64,000 nucleotides of DNA from Burkholderia stabilis (GCF_001742165.1 NZ_CP016443.1:868001-932000), one strand, 5' to 3'; counted from the stretch's first letter, positions 1-9,146 are shown. A program made the numbers and translations. Notes: generated by a model not told the origin, from the letters alone.

Positions 1-301
1 GATACGTGTTGCCGATCAGCACGCGATGGCCGTACTGCTCCTGCGCGCAGGTCTCGACCTCGCGCGCGATGTAACCGTACATCGGGTTCGCCATCGAGGG
101 CACCAGCAACCCGACGAGCGGCGTCTGCCCTGTCTTGAGCTGGCGCGCGAGCGTGCTCGGCCGATATTGCAGCGCATCCATCGCGGCCTTCACGCGATCG
201 AGCGTTTCCGGCTTCATCTGGTCCGTGCGGCCGTTGAGCACGTTCGAAACCGTGCTGACCGAGACGGCCGCGTGACGGGCCACATCCTGAATCGTACTCA
301 T
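1..301 (-). CDS. LacI-family transcriptional regulator (N-terminal part, runs off the window)
   Basis: Partial gene; the first 100 residues are visible from an ATG at 301. The start MSTIQDVARHAAVSVSTVSN is a classical LacI helix-turn-helix, followed by the hinge region (RPSTLARQLKTG) and the first strand of the periplasmic-binding-like sensor domain (LVGLLVPSMANP). It lies 22 bp downstream of the TRAP permease gene on the same strand, so it is probably the last gene of the dctP-dctQM-lacI operon. Two identical repeats containing TGTATCGATACA, with the central CG typical of LacI-family operators, lie upstream of the operon and are the obvious binding-site candidates. The effector is unknown; a sugar acid or similar ligand of the TRAP system is an inference. 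Confidence 0.9.
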   Translation of the reverse strand, partial: MSTIQDVARHAAVSVSTVSNVLNGRTDQMKPETLDRVKAAMDALQYRPSTLARQLKTGQTPLVGLLVPSMANPMYGYIAREVETCAQEQYGHRVLIGNTY

Positions 302-323
302 GTCGTCTTGCTGTAAATGGCGG

Positions 324-2204
324 CTACAGGCCGAAACGGGCCGGCAGCCACAACGAAAACGCCGGTGCGAGAATCAGCGCGACGAGCGCGACGACCAGCA
401 CCAGCAGATATTTCACCATCGGCCGCGCGACGCGCCGCACCTCGGTGCCGGTGATCGCGCACGTCGTGAACAGCCCGAGGCCGACCGGCGGCGCGAACAG
501 CCCGAGCCCCATCGCGACCACCACGACCGTGCCGAAATGCAGCGGGTGGATACCGAGCCTCAGCGCGATCGGCGCGAGCAGCGGCCCGAAGATGATCAGC
601 GCGGGCGCGCCTTCGAGCACCGCACCGAACACGACCATGACCAGCGCGGACAGCAGCAGGAACATCGTCGCGCCGTACTGATGGGCGAACGCCGTCATTG
701 TGCCCGAGACGAGCGCCGGAATCTGCTCGATCGACAGCGCGAACGACACGCTCGACGCCGCGGCGACGATGAACAGGATACCGCTCGCCATCGACGCGGC
801 ACGCACGAACACGCGGCCGACGGCACGCCAGCTCAACTCGCGAAACGCGACCCAGCCCACGACGAGCGCATAGACCACCGCGAACGCGGACACTTCCGTC
901 GACGTCGCGATGCCCGACGTCACGCCTTTGCCGATCATCGCGACCATCACGAGCGCGACGAGCGCGCCGCCCGCGAGCGGCAACCACGCGCGGCGCTCCG
1001 TGAACACCGCCGTCACGTCGATCTTGCGCCCGGTGATCACGGCGACCGCCGCGAGCGACGCGGCCAGCACCGCGGCCGGCACGATGCCCGCGACGAACAG
1101 CCCCGCGATCGAGATGTTCGCGACGAAGCCCATGATGATCATGTTCACGCATGGCGGGATCGTCTCGGCCATCACCGCGCTGCATGCGAGCAGCGCCGCC
1201 GTTTCGTCGGGATCCTGACGCGCACGGCGCACGGCCGGCATCACGACGCCGCCAACCGCCGCGATATCCGCCAGCTTCGATCCCGATACGCCGGAAAAAC
1301 AGACCGTTGCGAGGATCACGATCAGCCCGAGGCCGCCACGCACGCGCCCGAAGATCCGCAACAGCAGCTCGACGAGCCGCACGGACATCCCGTTCGATTC
1401 CATCAGCAGCCCGGCCAGCACGAAGAACGGCACAGCGAGCAGCACGAAATGATCGGCGCCGGCCATGATCTGCTGCGAGTAGACGAGCAGCGGCAACGTC
1501 GGATCGGCCAGGAAGTAAAGCAGCGCCGAGAACGCCAGCACGAAGCCGATCGGCACGCCCAGCACGAGGCCGACGACGAAGCCCGCAGCCAGCAGCGCGC
1601 CCGGCGCGATCACATGCGCGGGCAACAGTGCGTTCCATCCGTACACGACGGCCGCGAGCGCCGCGCAGCACGCGAGCGTGCCGATCACGCGGCGGCGCGG
1701 CGCATTCAGCGCGTTCACGAGCGCGAACACGGCCATGAACAGCGTGCCGAACATCATCGGGTACACGTTGATCCAGCCCGGCAGGCCACCCGGCGTCAGC
1801 TGGTCGTACGAATCGGCGAGCAGCTGGCACGACGACGCGAACAGGTTCAGCGACACGGCCGCGACGATCCAGTGAGCGGTCTGCACGAGCGCGCCCTGCC
1901 ACCGTGCCGGCAGCCAGCCGCGGAACAGGTCGATGCCGACGTGCTGGCTGCGCCCCAGTACCGTCGCCGCGCCGAAGAACACCAGTACGATCATCAGCGC
2001 GCTCGCGACCTCCTCGGCCCAATCGACCGGGTCGTGCAGGAAGTATCGGAAGACGACCGATGCGAACACGACGAGCACGTCGACGGCAAGCACCGCCGCC
2101 GACAGGTATTCGATCCCGCGTATCGCCCCTTCCAGCACGCGCGACATGCGATGCGCGGGGCGGCCAGCGCCGGGTGCGGCACTCGAAACGGACCAGGCAT
2201 CCAT
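324..2204 (-). CDS. TRAP transporter permease, fused small and large subunits (DctQ-DctM)
   Basis: A 626-residue inner-membrane protein. Residues ~20-170 form the DctQ-type four-helix small subunit (AVDVLVVFASVVFRYF, then WAEEVASALMIVLVFFG). Residues ~195-620 form the DctM-type large subunit (VLGVPIGFVLAFSALLYF, SGSKLADIAAVGGVVMPA). Separate DctQ and DctM proteins are usual, but natural fusions like this are known in TRAP systems. It starts 3 nt after the dctP stop, so translation is probably coupled. With the binding protein it should import a small carboxylate or sugar acid using the sodium or proton gradient; the substrate cannot be read from the sequence. An internal start at residue 20 (MSRVLEG) is possible. 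Confidence 0.93.
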   Translation of the reverse strand: MDAWSVSSAAPGAGRPAHRMSRVLEGAIRGIEYLSAAVLAVDVLVVFASVVFRYFLHDPVDWAEEVASALMIVLVFFGAATVLGRSQHVGIDLFRGWLPARWQGALVQTAHWIVAAVSLNLFASSCQLLADSYDQLTPGGLPGWINVYPMMFGTLFMAVFALVNALNAPRRRVIGTLACCAALAAVVYGWNALLPAHVIAPGALLAAGFVVGLVLGVPIGFVLAFSALLYFLADPTLPLLVYSQQIMAGADHFVLLAVPFFVLAGLLMESNGMSVRLVELLLRIFGRVRGGLGLIVILATVCFSGVSGSKLADIAAVGGVVMPAVRRARQDPDETAALLACSAVMAETIPPCVNMIIMGFVANISIAGLFVAGIVPAAVLAASLAAVAVITGRKIDVTAVFTERRAWLPLAGGALVALVMVAMIGKGVTSGIATSTEVSAFAVVYALVVGWVAFRELSWRAVGRVFVRAASMASGILFIVAAASSVSFALSIEQIPALVSGTMTAFAHQYGATMFLLLSALVMVVFGAVLEGAPALIIFGPLLAPIALRLGIHPLHFGTVVVVAMGLGLFAPPVGLGLFTTCAITGTEVRRVARPMVKYLLVLVVALVALILAPAFSLWLPARFGL

Positions 2205-2207
2205 CGC

Positions 2208-3236
2208 TCAGCCCCGCGCGGCGGCAATCGCCGGAAACAGCGGCGCGGTCGCCGGATATTGCCTCGCGAACGCCGCGTAGAGCTGGTCGTGCATCGTCTG
2301 CCGGATCGCCGCGCGCTCGCCCGCCGCCATCGGATGGAACGTCATCCCGTGCTGCTTCAGCGCCTGCTCGGCCTGATCGGCCTTCTGCGCGGCGATCGCG
2401 CGCTGCTGCGCGGTCGCGTCGGCCACCGCGCGGTCGAATGCGGGACGCAGGTTCGCGGGAATCCGGTCGAGTGCGCGCCGCCCCATCACGACCGTCATCG
2501 CCGCGAACACATGGTTCGACTGCCAGCACGACTTCACGACCTCGTCGAACTTGCTGGCAAGCACCGTGGCCGGATCGTGCTCGAGGCCGTCGACGACGCC
2601 CGTCTGCACGGCCATGTACAACTCGCCGAACGGAATCGGCGTCGGCACTGCGCCCATCGCCTTGAAGGTATCCATGAATGCCGGCGTCGGCAGCACGCGC
2701 AACTTCGTGCCCTTCAGCCCCGACAGCGCGAGCACCGGCTTCTTGGTGAACACGCAGCGCCCGCCGAAATGCGAACCCCAGGTCAGCACCGAACAGCCCG
2801 CGCGCTTCTGCAGCAGCGCGTTCAGGCTCGTCCCGACTGGACCGTCGAGCACCTTCGCGACGTGCGCATAACTGTCGAACAAGTAGCCGAGATCGAGCAT
2901 CCCGAGCTCCGGTGCGACCGTCGCCCAGATCGACGAGCCCGCGATCATCATGTCGATCGCGCCGATCTTGACCTGCTGCGCGACGTCGCTCTCCTTGCCG
3001 AGCTGGCTGTTCGGGAAGTAGTCGACCCGGATCGCGTCGCCGACGCTCGCCTTCAGGTTCGCCGCGAGCCGTTCGTACCACACGTAATGCGCGGCGTTCT
3101 GGTCGGCCGGCATCGACGACGAGCAGCGCAGCGTCACGGCCGGCTGTGCGCGCACGATCGCCGGAAATCCGCCCGCGGCGGCGAGCGTCGCGACGGACGC
3201 GGTTTGCAGAAAGCGCCGCCGGGTAAGGGTGTTCAT
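2208..3236 (-). CDS. TRAP transporter periplasmic solute-binding protein (DctP)
   Basis: A 342-residue DctP-family binding protein. I chose the ATG at 3236 because AAAGGAG lies just upstream and it gives a twin-arginine signal peptide (LTRRRFLQTASVATLAAAGG) ending near AIVRAQ. The reading frame stays open further upstream without a plausible start. DctP-like motifs include AAHYVWYERLAANLKASVGD near the N-terminus and PIPFGELYMAVQTGVVDGLE in the second lobe, which in this family binds the ligand carboxylate. First gene of dctP-dctQM-lacI. A Tat-type signal suggests the protein may be exported folded. The ligand is unknown. Confidence 0.92.
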   Translation of the reverse strand: MNTLTRRRFLQTASVATLAAAGGFPAIVRAQPAVTLRCSSSMPADQNAAHYVWYERLAANLKASVGDAIRVDYFPNSQLGKESDVAQQVKIGAIDMMIAGSSIWATVAPELGMLDLGYLFDSYAHVAKVLDGPVGTSLNALLQKRAGCSVLTWGSHFGGRCVFTKKPVLALSGLKGTKLRVLPTPAFMDTFKAMGAVPTPIPFGELYMAVQTGVVDGLEHDPATVLASKFDEVVKSCWQSNHVFAAMTVVMGRRALDRIPANLRPAFDRAVADATAQQRAIAAQKADQAEQALKQHGMTFHPMAAGERAAIRQTMHDQLYAAFARQYPATAPLFPAIAAARG

Positions 3237-3272
3237 GAGCCGTCTCCTTTGCGTATGCACCTCACGGCGCAA

Positions 3273-3299
3273 CTGTATCGATTTAGTGTATCGATACAG
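3273..3299. promoter_or_regulatory. Putative LacI-family operator, copy 1 (TRAP operon side)
   Basis: A 27-bp repeat with perfect 10-bp inverted arms CTGTATCGAT and ATCGATACAG separated by 7 bp. Inside it lie two half-overlapping dodecamers 13 bp apart: TGTATCGATTTA (imperfect) and TGTATCGATACA (perfect palindrome, central CG at 3292-3293). It ends 37 bp from the start codon region of dctP. An identical copy is at 3522-3548. Binding by the LacI protein at 1-301 is an inference from proximity and operator style. Confidence 0.72.
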
Positions 3300-3521
3300 T
3301 AATACGATGACCGACAAATTCGATATGAGGGTTTGCCCGAAAACCTGATGAAAATCAGGCCCCGAGCCCGACAACGCTGCCCGTTTATTCGCAGCATCAT
3401 CAGACAACCGACTTTTGCCTCCCGGGATCCGGCAACCGATGACGGGCGATTTCGGACGGCATCCGCTCACTGTCCTCCCGGGCCATATTCCCGTCTGTCC
3501 CGAGGTCTAGAACGGTGACTT

Positions 3522-3548
3522 CTGTATCGATTTAGTGTATCGATACAG
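3522..3548. promoter_or_regulatory. Putative LacI-family operator, copy 2 (dehydrogenase operon side)
   Basis: Identical over all 27 bp to 3273-3299 and in the same orientation. It lies about 135 bp upstream of the cytochrome start at 3683. A second exact copy in a divergent intergenic region argues for co-regulation of the two operons, or for repression by looping across ~250 bp. Confidence 0.72.
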
Positions 3549-3682
3549 AAACATGCTAAGCTTCGCCCGAAATCGAGTCGCCACGGGATTCGGCGCGCCC
3601 TCTCCGGGGTGCGCAACCACGCTGTCGACCGACCGTACAAAACCGGGGCCGCCATGCGGGCCGGCCCGAGGACATGCTTTCA

Positions 3683-4981
3683 ATGAACCTGTCACGCAGC
3701 AACCGGATCGCCGCATCGCTCGCCGCGCTCGCCCTTCAAGCGCCGCTCTTCGCGGCGGCCGCGCCAGCCGACGACTCGGCACGCATCGCCAACGGCCGCT
3801 ACCTCGCAACGGCTGCCGACTGCATCGCATGCCACACCGCGCCGGGTGGCAAACCATTCGCGGGCGGGCTGCCGATGACGCTGCCGATGGGGCGCATCTA
3901 TTCGACGAACATCACCCCGGACCCAGCAACCGGCATTGGCCATTACACGCCGGCAGATTTCCGCAAGGTGTTGCGCGAAGGCGTGACGCCGGACGGGCGC
4001 AACCTGTATCCGGCCATGCCCTATCCGTCCTACACGAAGCTCAGCGACCGCGACATCGACGCGCTCTACGCGTATTTCATGCGCGGCGTCCCGCCCGTCG
4101 CCCAGCCGAACCGCACGCCGGATTTTGGGTGGCCGCTCACGATGCGCTGGCCGCTGAAGATCTGGAACGCGCTGTTCCTGCGCGCGGGCGCGTACGCAGA
4201 CAAACCCGGCCGCGATTCGCAATGGAACCGCGGCGCGTATCTGGTGCAGGGCGCCGCACACTGTGGCGCGTGCCACACGCCACGCGGCATCGGCATGCAG
4301 GAACTCGCCCTGGACGAATCCGGCGCCAGCTATCTCGCCGGTGCAGTCGTCGACGGCTGGCGCGCGTTCAACATCACGAGCGACGAGCAGGCTGGGATCG
4401 GTATCTGGACAACCGGCGACATCGTGCAATACCTGCGCACCGGCAACACGCCCGGTCGCGCGCAGGCAGCCGGCCCGATGGCGGATGCGGTTACGCACAG
4501 CTTCAGCAGGATGAACGACGCGGACCTGACCGCCATGGCCACGTACCTGCGCACCGTGCGCCCGGCGCCGGGTCCCGACCGCGCGCCGCGATCCGCCCAG
4601 GGCCGCCCCGCCGACGACTACATCGCGCTGCGCACGGCGGGCGCAGCGCATGCGCCGCCCGACGGCGCCGCGCTCTATCTCGATCATTGCGCCAGTTGCC
4701 ACGGAATGCGCGGCACCGGCACCACCGACGGGTTCTTTCCGTCGCTCATGGAAAACAGCGTCGTCGGCACCGCGACCGCGGCCAACCTCACACGCACGAT
4801 CCTGTTCGGCGCCAGCGTCGACAACGGGCACACACACTATTTCATGCCCGCATTCCAGACCGAACTGCGCGACGACGAAGTCGTGGCGCTCGTCACCTAT
4901 CTGTCGCTTCAATTCGGCAACGGCCAGATGCGCATCACGCGCGACGAAGTCACAACGCTTCGCACCGCGCCGGCCCACTAA
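3683..4981 (+). CDS. Triheme c-type cytochrome subunit of a membrane FAD dehydrogenase
   Basis: A 432-residue exported cytochrome with three CxxCH heme sites: CIACH (C47), CGACH (near C194) and CASCH (near C336). This is the layout of the electron-transfer subunits of gluconate/sorbitol/glucose dehydrogenases. A signal peptide covers residues 1-26. The ATG at 3683 is preferred over 3674 because GAGGA at 3668-3672 is 10 nt away from 3683 but only 1 nt from 3674. First gene of the operon cytochrome-gamma-GMC. It should pass electrons from the flavoprotein to quinone or oxidase on the periplasmic side. It is clearly related to the cytochrome at 28980-30257 (shared motifs PFAGGL, NITPDP, MRWPLKIWN, CHTPRGI). 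Confidence 0.92.
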   Translation: MNLSRSNRIAASLAALALQAPLFAAAAPADDSARIANGRYLATAADCIACHTAPGGKPFAGGLPMTLPMGRIYSTNITPDPATGIGHYTPADFRKVLREGVTPDGRNLYPAMPYPSYTKLSDRDIDALYAYFMRGVPPVAQPNRTPDFGWPLTMRWPLKIWNALFLRAGAYADKPGRDSQWNRGAYLVQGAAHCGACHTPRGIGMQELALDESGASYLAGAVVDGWRAFNITSDEQAGIGIWTTGDIVQYLRTGNTPGRAQAAGPMADAVTHSFSRMNDADLTAMATYLRTVRPAPGPDRAPRSAQGRPADDYIALRTAGAAHAPPDGAALYLDHCASCHGMRGTGTTDGFFPSLMENSVVGTATAANLTRTILFGASVDNGHTHYFMPAFQTELRDDEVVALVTYLSLQFGNGQMRITRDEVTTLRTAPAH

Positions 4982-4994
4982 AGGAGAGCTTCCG

Positions 4995-5552
4995 ATGTCG
5001 TTACACGATCCGTTCGATATCGACGACCGGCGGCGCCGTTTGCTGCAATGGTCCGCAGGCGCTGCGCTGTACGGCGCACTGCCGCGCGCGGCACTGTCCG
5101 ATATCGCGGCCCACGACGACACCCTGCCGCGCCTCGCACGCACGGGCGCATTCCTGACCGGACGCGCCGCGCTGCCGGCCGACTACGTCGCATCGGTCTG
5201 CCGCGCACTGCAGGCGCACGACCCGCGCTTCGACGAACACCTGCGCGTGCTCGACACGGCGCTGGCCACGGCCCCGCCGAACGATGTCCAGAATGTCGTC
5301 GCGCAGATGCGGTCGCAATCGCCCGAGCTGCACGCCGCCGCACTGGCGATCGTCGAGGCGTTCTACACCGGCAGCGTCGGACGCGGATCGGGTGCACGCA
5401 TGGTCGGCTATGAGACAGCGCTGATGTTCGAGGCGACCGCCGACGTCACAGTGATTCCGTCGTATGTCCGCGCGCGGCCCGAATACTGGACCGCACGGCC
5501 CGCCAACCCCACCCACCCGCTAAACGCCCAAGCGAAGGAAGCAATACGATGA
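4995..5552 (+). CDS. Gamma (small) subunit of FAD-dependent dehydrogenase, gluconate 2-dehydrogenase subunit 3 type
   Basis: A 185-residue protein starting at ATG 4995 after AAGGAG. The N-terminus carries a twin-arginine stretch (DDRRRRLLQWSAGAALYGAL), as in gamma subunits that take the cofactor-loaded catalytic subunit through the Tat system as a hitch-hiker. The C-terminal half has the family pattern AFYTGSVG...YETALMFE...VIPSYVRARPEYW, matching the gamma subunit at 31879-32385 (AWYLGIVDN...YEEALMFG...VIPSYCPNKPGFW). It sits 13 nt after the cytochrome and overlaps the GMC start by 4 nt. Confidence 0.88.
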   Translation: MSLHDPFDIDDRRRRLLQWSAGAALYGALPRAALSDIAAHDDTLPRLARTGAFLTGRAALPADYVASVCRALQAHDPRFDEHLRVLDTALATAPPNDVQNVVAQMRSQSPELHAAALAIVEAFYTGSVGRGSGARMVGYETALMFEATADVTVIPSYVRARPEYWTARPANPTHPLNAQAKEAIR

Positions 5553-7150
5553 GCAGCGAATTCGACGCCGACGTGATCGTGATCGGTGCGGGCATTCTCG
5601 GTGGCGCCGTCGCACACTCGCTCGCGCGCCAGCGCAAGTCGGTCATCGTGCTCGAAGCAGGCCCCGAGTTGCGGCGCGCGGACCTCGTGCGCGCCTTTCG
5701 CAACTACGGCGACAAATCCGATTACAACGGCCCGTATCCGGATCAGCCCTGGGCCCCGAAATCGTCCACCGGCCGCTATTCCGACCACTACATCGACAGC
5801 GTCGGCCCGATCCTGCAGAAACCGTCGTACCTGCGTCTGGTCGGCGGCACGACCTGGCACTGGGGCGGTGCGACATGGCGCATGCTGCCGAACGACTTCA
5901 GGCTGCGTTCGCTCTACGGGCAAGGTCGCGATTGGCCGCTGGACTACGACGAACTGGAACCGTGGTATCAGCTTGCGGAAGAAGAGATCGGCGTGTCCGG
6001 ATCGGATACCGACGATCAGAGCGGCCGCGGCGGCGGCCCGTTTCCGCCGCGCTCGAAGCCGTATCCGATGAAGCAGCAACCGTGGGCGTACCTGACGCAG
6101 GAAGTCGCGACGCGTGTCGCCGCGATCGGACACCGCTTCGTCGACGAGCCCAACGCCCGCGCGACCCGACCGTACGACGGGCGCCCCGTCTGCGCGGGCA
6201 ACAACAACTGCGCGCCGATCTGCCCGATCGGGGCGCAGTTCTCCGGCGACCGGCCGGTCCACCGTGCAGTCGCACTCGGCGCACGCCTGCTCGCGAACGC
6301 CGTGGCGCACAAAATCGAACGCGGCGCGAACGGGCGCATCGCGGCCGTGCACTACATGACGCCAGACGGCCACAGCACACGCCTGACCGCTCGCGCATTC
6401 GTCCTGGCCGCCCACGGCGTCGAGATCCCGAAACTGCTGCTGATGTCCGGTATCGCCAATTCGTCGGATCAGGTCGGCCGCAACATGATGGGGCACACCG
6501 GCCGCGCGCTCGCGATGCTGACCAGCGTACCGCTCTGGCCGGGGCGCGGGCCGACCCAGCAAGGCAGCATCAACACGTGGCGCGACGGCGCGTTCCGGCG
6601 CGAGCACGGCGCAATCCGGCACTTCCTCGACAACACCGTGCCGAACGAACGCATTACGCGACGTCTCATCGACCAGGGCATCGTCGGCCCCGAACTCGAC
6701 GCGCGCATCCGGGCCGATGCCGCGCGCTACCTGAAGATCGCCAGCTATGTCGAGCCGCTGCCCGACCCGGCCAACCGCGTGACACTGAGCACACATCGCG
6801 ACGCGCTGGGATTGCCGACACCCCGTACCGACTACGACATGCGCGACTACGCGCGCCGGGCGCTGCCGCGCCTGCTCGCCGACTACTCGGCATTCCGGCG
6901 GGCATTCGGCGCGACCGATATGCTCGGCGACGTCAACGCATGGGTGCCGAGCTCGCACATCATGGGTACGACGATCATGGGCCGGAATCCGAAGGATTCG
7001 GTCGTCGATCGGGACTGCCGGACGCACGATCACCCGAACCTGTTCATCGCCAGCACCGCCGTCCATCCGAGCGCATCGGTCGTCAACCCGACGCTGACAG
7101 GCTATGCGCTCGCGCTCCGGCTCGCCGCGCGCATCGGCGCCGAAGTCTAG
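5549..7150 (+). CDS. GMC-family FAD-dependent dehydrogenase, catalytic subunit
   Basis: A 533-residue flavoprotein with an N-terminal dinucleotide-binding motif GAGILGG and LEAGP. It also has CAGNNNCAPIC (C215, C221, C225), the C-x5-C-x3-C pattern that holds a 3Fe-4S cluster in B. cepacia glucose dehydrogenase. The active-site segment near the C-terminus reads SSHIMGTTIMG, followed by NPTLTGYALAL. It has no signal peptide of its own, so export with the Tat-signal gamma subunit is expected. Its ATG overlaps the gamma stop (ATGA). Paralogue of the alpha subunit at 30260-31879, but diverged, so the substrate may differ (another sugar or sugar acid). Confidence 0.9.
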   Translation: MSSEFDADVIVIGAGILGGAVAHSLARQRKSVIVLEAGPELRRADLVRAFRNYGDKSDYNGPYPDQPWAPKSSTGRYSDHYIDSVGPILQKPSYLRLVGGTTWHWGGATWRMLPNDFRLRSLYGQGRDWPLDYDELEPWYQLAEEEIGVSGSDTDDQSGRGGGPFPPRSKPYPMKQQPWAYLTQEVATRVAAIGHRFVDEPNARATRPYDGRPVCAGNNNCAPICPIGAQFSGDRPVHRAVALGARLLANAVAHKIERGANGRIAAVHYMTPDGHSTRLTARAFVLAAHGVEIPKLLLMSGIANSSDQVGRNMMGHTGRALAMLTSVPLWPGRGPTQQGSINTWRDGAFRREHGAIRHFLDNTVPNERITRRLIDQGIVGPELDARIRADAARYLKIASYVEPLPDPANRVTLSTHRDALGLPTPRTDYDMRDYARRALPRLLADYSAFRRAFGATDMLGDVNAWVPSSHIMGTTIMGRNPKDSVVDRDCRTHDHPNLFIASTAVHPSASVVNPTLTGYALALRLAARIGAEV

Positions 7151-7179
7151 CCGCGTGGAGCATGGACGACGCGAACGCG

Positions 7180-8094
7180 CTACGCCACCGCACCGTCCTG
7201 CTCCTGCTCCTGTGCGAGAAACCGCTCGACCATCGCGTTGAATACCGGCAGCGCCGGATTGTCGTTGTCCGCACGCCACGCGAGATACAGTTCGGCCGCC
7301 ACGTCGACGCCCGCAAGTGGGCGGAACACCACGCCGTCCACGTGCAGTTCGCGCGCGGACGCCGGCACGAGCGCCGCGCCGAGCCCCGCGCGCACGAGGC
7401 CGAGGATCGTATGCGTCTGCCCGACGTAGTGCAGGTAGTTCGGCAGCCGCCCCGCGCTCGCGAACATCCCCGAGATCATGTCGTGGAAGTACTTCCCCTC
7501 GTTCGGCGAATACGCGATGAACGGCTGCCGGTCGAGCTCGTCGGGGCCGATCTGCTCGTACGCGGCGAGCGGCGCGCCTTGCGCGACCGCGACGAGCATC
7601 GGTTCGCGCTGCACGAGCCGGTATTCGAGCGGCTGCCGCGCGGCGCGCTGGCGCACGAAACCCGCGTCGAGCATGCGAGACGCGAGCGCGTCGATCTGCA
7701 CGGTCGACACCATCTCGCGCAATTCGACGTCGACGTCCGGCAGCGCGTGCGCCGCGTGCGCGAGCAGCACCGGGATCATCCGGTAGGCGCTGACGGCCGT
7801 GAAACCGAGCGTGATGCGGCCCGCCCCGCCGTGCGCGACGCGCTGCGCGGCCTGCTCGGCCCGCGCGGAGAATTCGAGGATGTGCCGCGCGTCGCGCAGA
7901 AAACGCTCGCCAGCCGCGGTCAGCCTGACCTGCCGGCTGCTGCGCTCGAGCAGCGCGATGCCGAGTGCATGCTCGAGCAGCTGGATCTGCCGGCTGAGCG
8001 GCGGCTGGGTCATGAAGAGCCGCCGGGCCGCACGGCCGAAATGCAGTTCCTCGGCGACCGCGACGAAGCAGCGAAGCTGGTGCAGTTCAATCAT
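7180..8094 (-). CDS. LysR-family transcriptional regulator
   Basis: A 304-residue LysR protein. The N-terminal winged helix is MIELHQLRCFVAVAEELHFG then AARRLFMTQPPLSRQIQLLE, and the substrate-binding domain begins around residue 90 (GRITLGFTAVSAYRMIPVLL). It is convergent with the GMC gene (29-bp gap) and divergent from the 2-hydroxyacid dehydrogenase, which with the following MFS gene is the likely target. A dyad at 8124-8140 lies in the shared control region. Confidence 0.92.
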   Translation of the reverse strand: MIELHQLRCFVAVAEELHFGRAARRLFMTQPPLSRQIQLLEHALGIALLERSSRQVRLTAAGERFLRDARHILEFSARAEQAAQRVAHGGAGRITLGFTAVSAYRMIPVLLAHAAHALPDVDVELREMVSTVQIDALASRMLDAGFVRQRAARQPLEYRLVQREPMLVAVAQGAPLAAYEQIGPDELDRQPFIAYSPNEGKYFHDMISGMFASAGRLPNYLHYVGQTHTILGLVRAGLGAALVPASARELHVDGVVFRPLAGVDVAAELYLAWRADNDNPALPVFNAMVERFLAQEQEQDGAVA

Positions 8095-8123
8095 CCAAAT
8101 CTTGAATCAATCGATAGTCTTTT

Positions 8124-8140
8124 GATGTTAGACCAACATC
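8124..8140. promoter_or_regulatory. Putative LysR binding dyad
   Basis: Perfect inverted repeat GATGTT-AGACC-AACATC in the 113-bp gap between divergent lysR and the dehydrogenase. Its size and position fit a LysR recognition site; binding is inferred. Confidence 0.5.
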
Positions 8141-8207
8141 GATGCGATTCCTATACTCGGTTGCACCTGATGCACGGCCTGCGCCGTGCACGACGACCGA
8201 GACCTTC

Positions 8208-9146
8208 ATGACCATCGACATCCTGCTCACCCAGCCGCTTCCCGACGCCATCGACGCCGAACTGTCCGCCCGCTACGCGGTGCACCGGCTGTATGCGACC
8301 GACCAGCCGGACGCGCTGCTCGACCGCGTGGCATCGCGCATTCGCGGTGTCGTGACCGGCGGCGCGAACGGCCTGTCGGGCGCGTTGATGGACCGGCTGC
8401 CCGCGCTCGAGATCGTCGCGATCAGCGGCATCGGCACCGACGCCGTCGATCTCGACCGCGCCCGGGCGCGCGGCATCCACGTGACGACCACGCCCGACGT
8501 GCTCACCGACGACGTCGCCGACATGGCGATGGGGCTGATCCTGATGACGCTGCGCGACCTCGGCGCCGGCGAGCGGATCGTGCGCGCCGGCCGCTGGGGT
8601 AAAACGGCCCAGCCGCTCGCGACGCAGGTAACGGGCAAGCGGCTCGGCATCGTCGGGCTCGGCCGCGTCGGACACGCGATCGCGCAGCGCGCGCAGGCGT
8701 TCCGGATGCCCGTCAGCTACTTCGGCCCGCGCGAGCATCGCGACAGCGGCTATCGCTTCGTGCCCGACCTCGCCGCGCTCGCGCGCGACAGCGACGTGCT
8801 CGTGATCGCGGCATCGGCCGATCACGGCAACGTGCTCGTGACGGCCGACGTACTCGCCGCACTCGGCCCGAACGGATTCCTGATCAACGTCGCGCGCGGC
8901 AAGCTGATCGACGAAACCGCGCTCGTGCGCGCGCTCGCGGACGGCACGATCGCCGGCGCGGGTCTCGACGTGTTCGCGAACGAACCGCACGTACCGGCCG
9001 CGCTGCTCGAACTCGAGCGCGTCGTCGTGCAGCCGCATCGCGCCAGCGCGACGCATGAAACGCGCGACGAAATGGGCCGGATCGTGCTCGCCAACCTCGC
9101 CGCATGCTTCGCGGGCCAGCGCCCGCCGACCAGCGTCACGCGCTGA
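8208..9146 (+). CDS. D-isomer-specific 2-hydroxyacid dehydrogenase (glyoxylate/hydroxypyruvate reductase-like)
   Basis: A 312-residue NAD(P)-dependent oxidoreductase. The ATG at 8208 (MTIDILLTQPLPD) fits the family N-terminus; an earlier ATG at 8142 would add 22 unlike residues and overlap the regulatory dyad. The Rossmann motif is GKRLGIVGLGRVGHAIAQRA, and the family signatures GFLINVARGKLIDE and DVFANEPHVP follow. The usual catalytic Arg-Glu-His set appears as NVARGK, DVFANEP and QPHRAS. It probably interconverts a 2-oxoacid and a D-2-hydroxyacid in the cytoplasm. It sits directly before an MFS permease, suggesting import and oxidation of a hydroxyacid. Confidence 0.9.
   Translation: MTIDILLTQPLPDAIDAELSARYAVHRLYATDQPDALLDRVASRIRGVVTGGANGLSGALMDRLPALEIVAISGIGTDAVDLDRARARGIHVTTTPDVLTDDVADMAMGLILMTLRDLGAGERIVRAGRWGKTAQPLATQVTGKRLGIVGLGRVGHAIAQRAQAFRMPVSYFGPREHRDSGYRFVPDLAALARDSDVLVIAASADHGNVLVTADVLAALGPNGFLINVARGKLIDETALVRALADGTIAGAGLDVFANEPHVPAALLELERVVVQPHRASATHETRDEMGRIVLANLAACFAGQRPPTSVTR

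Larger units (their letters stand above)
3237..3682. promoter_or_regulatory. Divergent control region between the TRAP and dehydrogenase operons
   Basis: This 446-bp gap has no convincing gene. Its main content is two identical 27-bp repeats listed separately. One is about 35 bp upstream of dctP and the other about 135 bp upstream of the cytochrome gene, so each divergent promoter appears to have its own operator. Confidence 0.7.

Noticed and set aside
298..3302. Very long open frames on both strands (927 and 1000 codons) over the TRAP genes
   Set aside because: Arg/His/Gln/Ala-rich composition typical of GC-rich shadow frames. The dctQM and dctP frames have family motifs, signal peptide and ribosome-binding sites.
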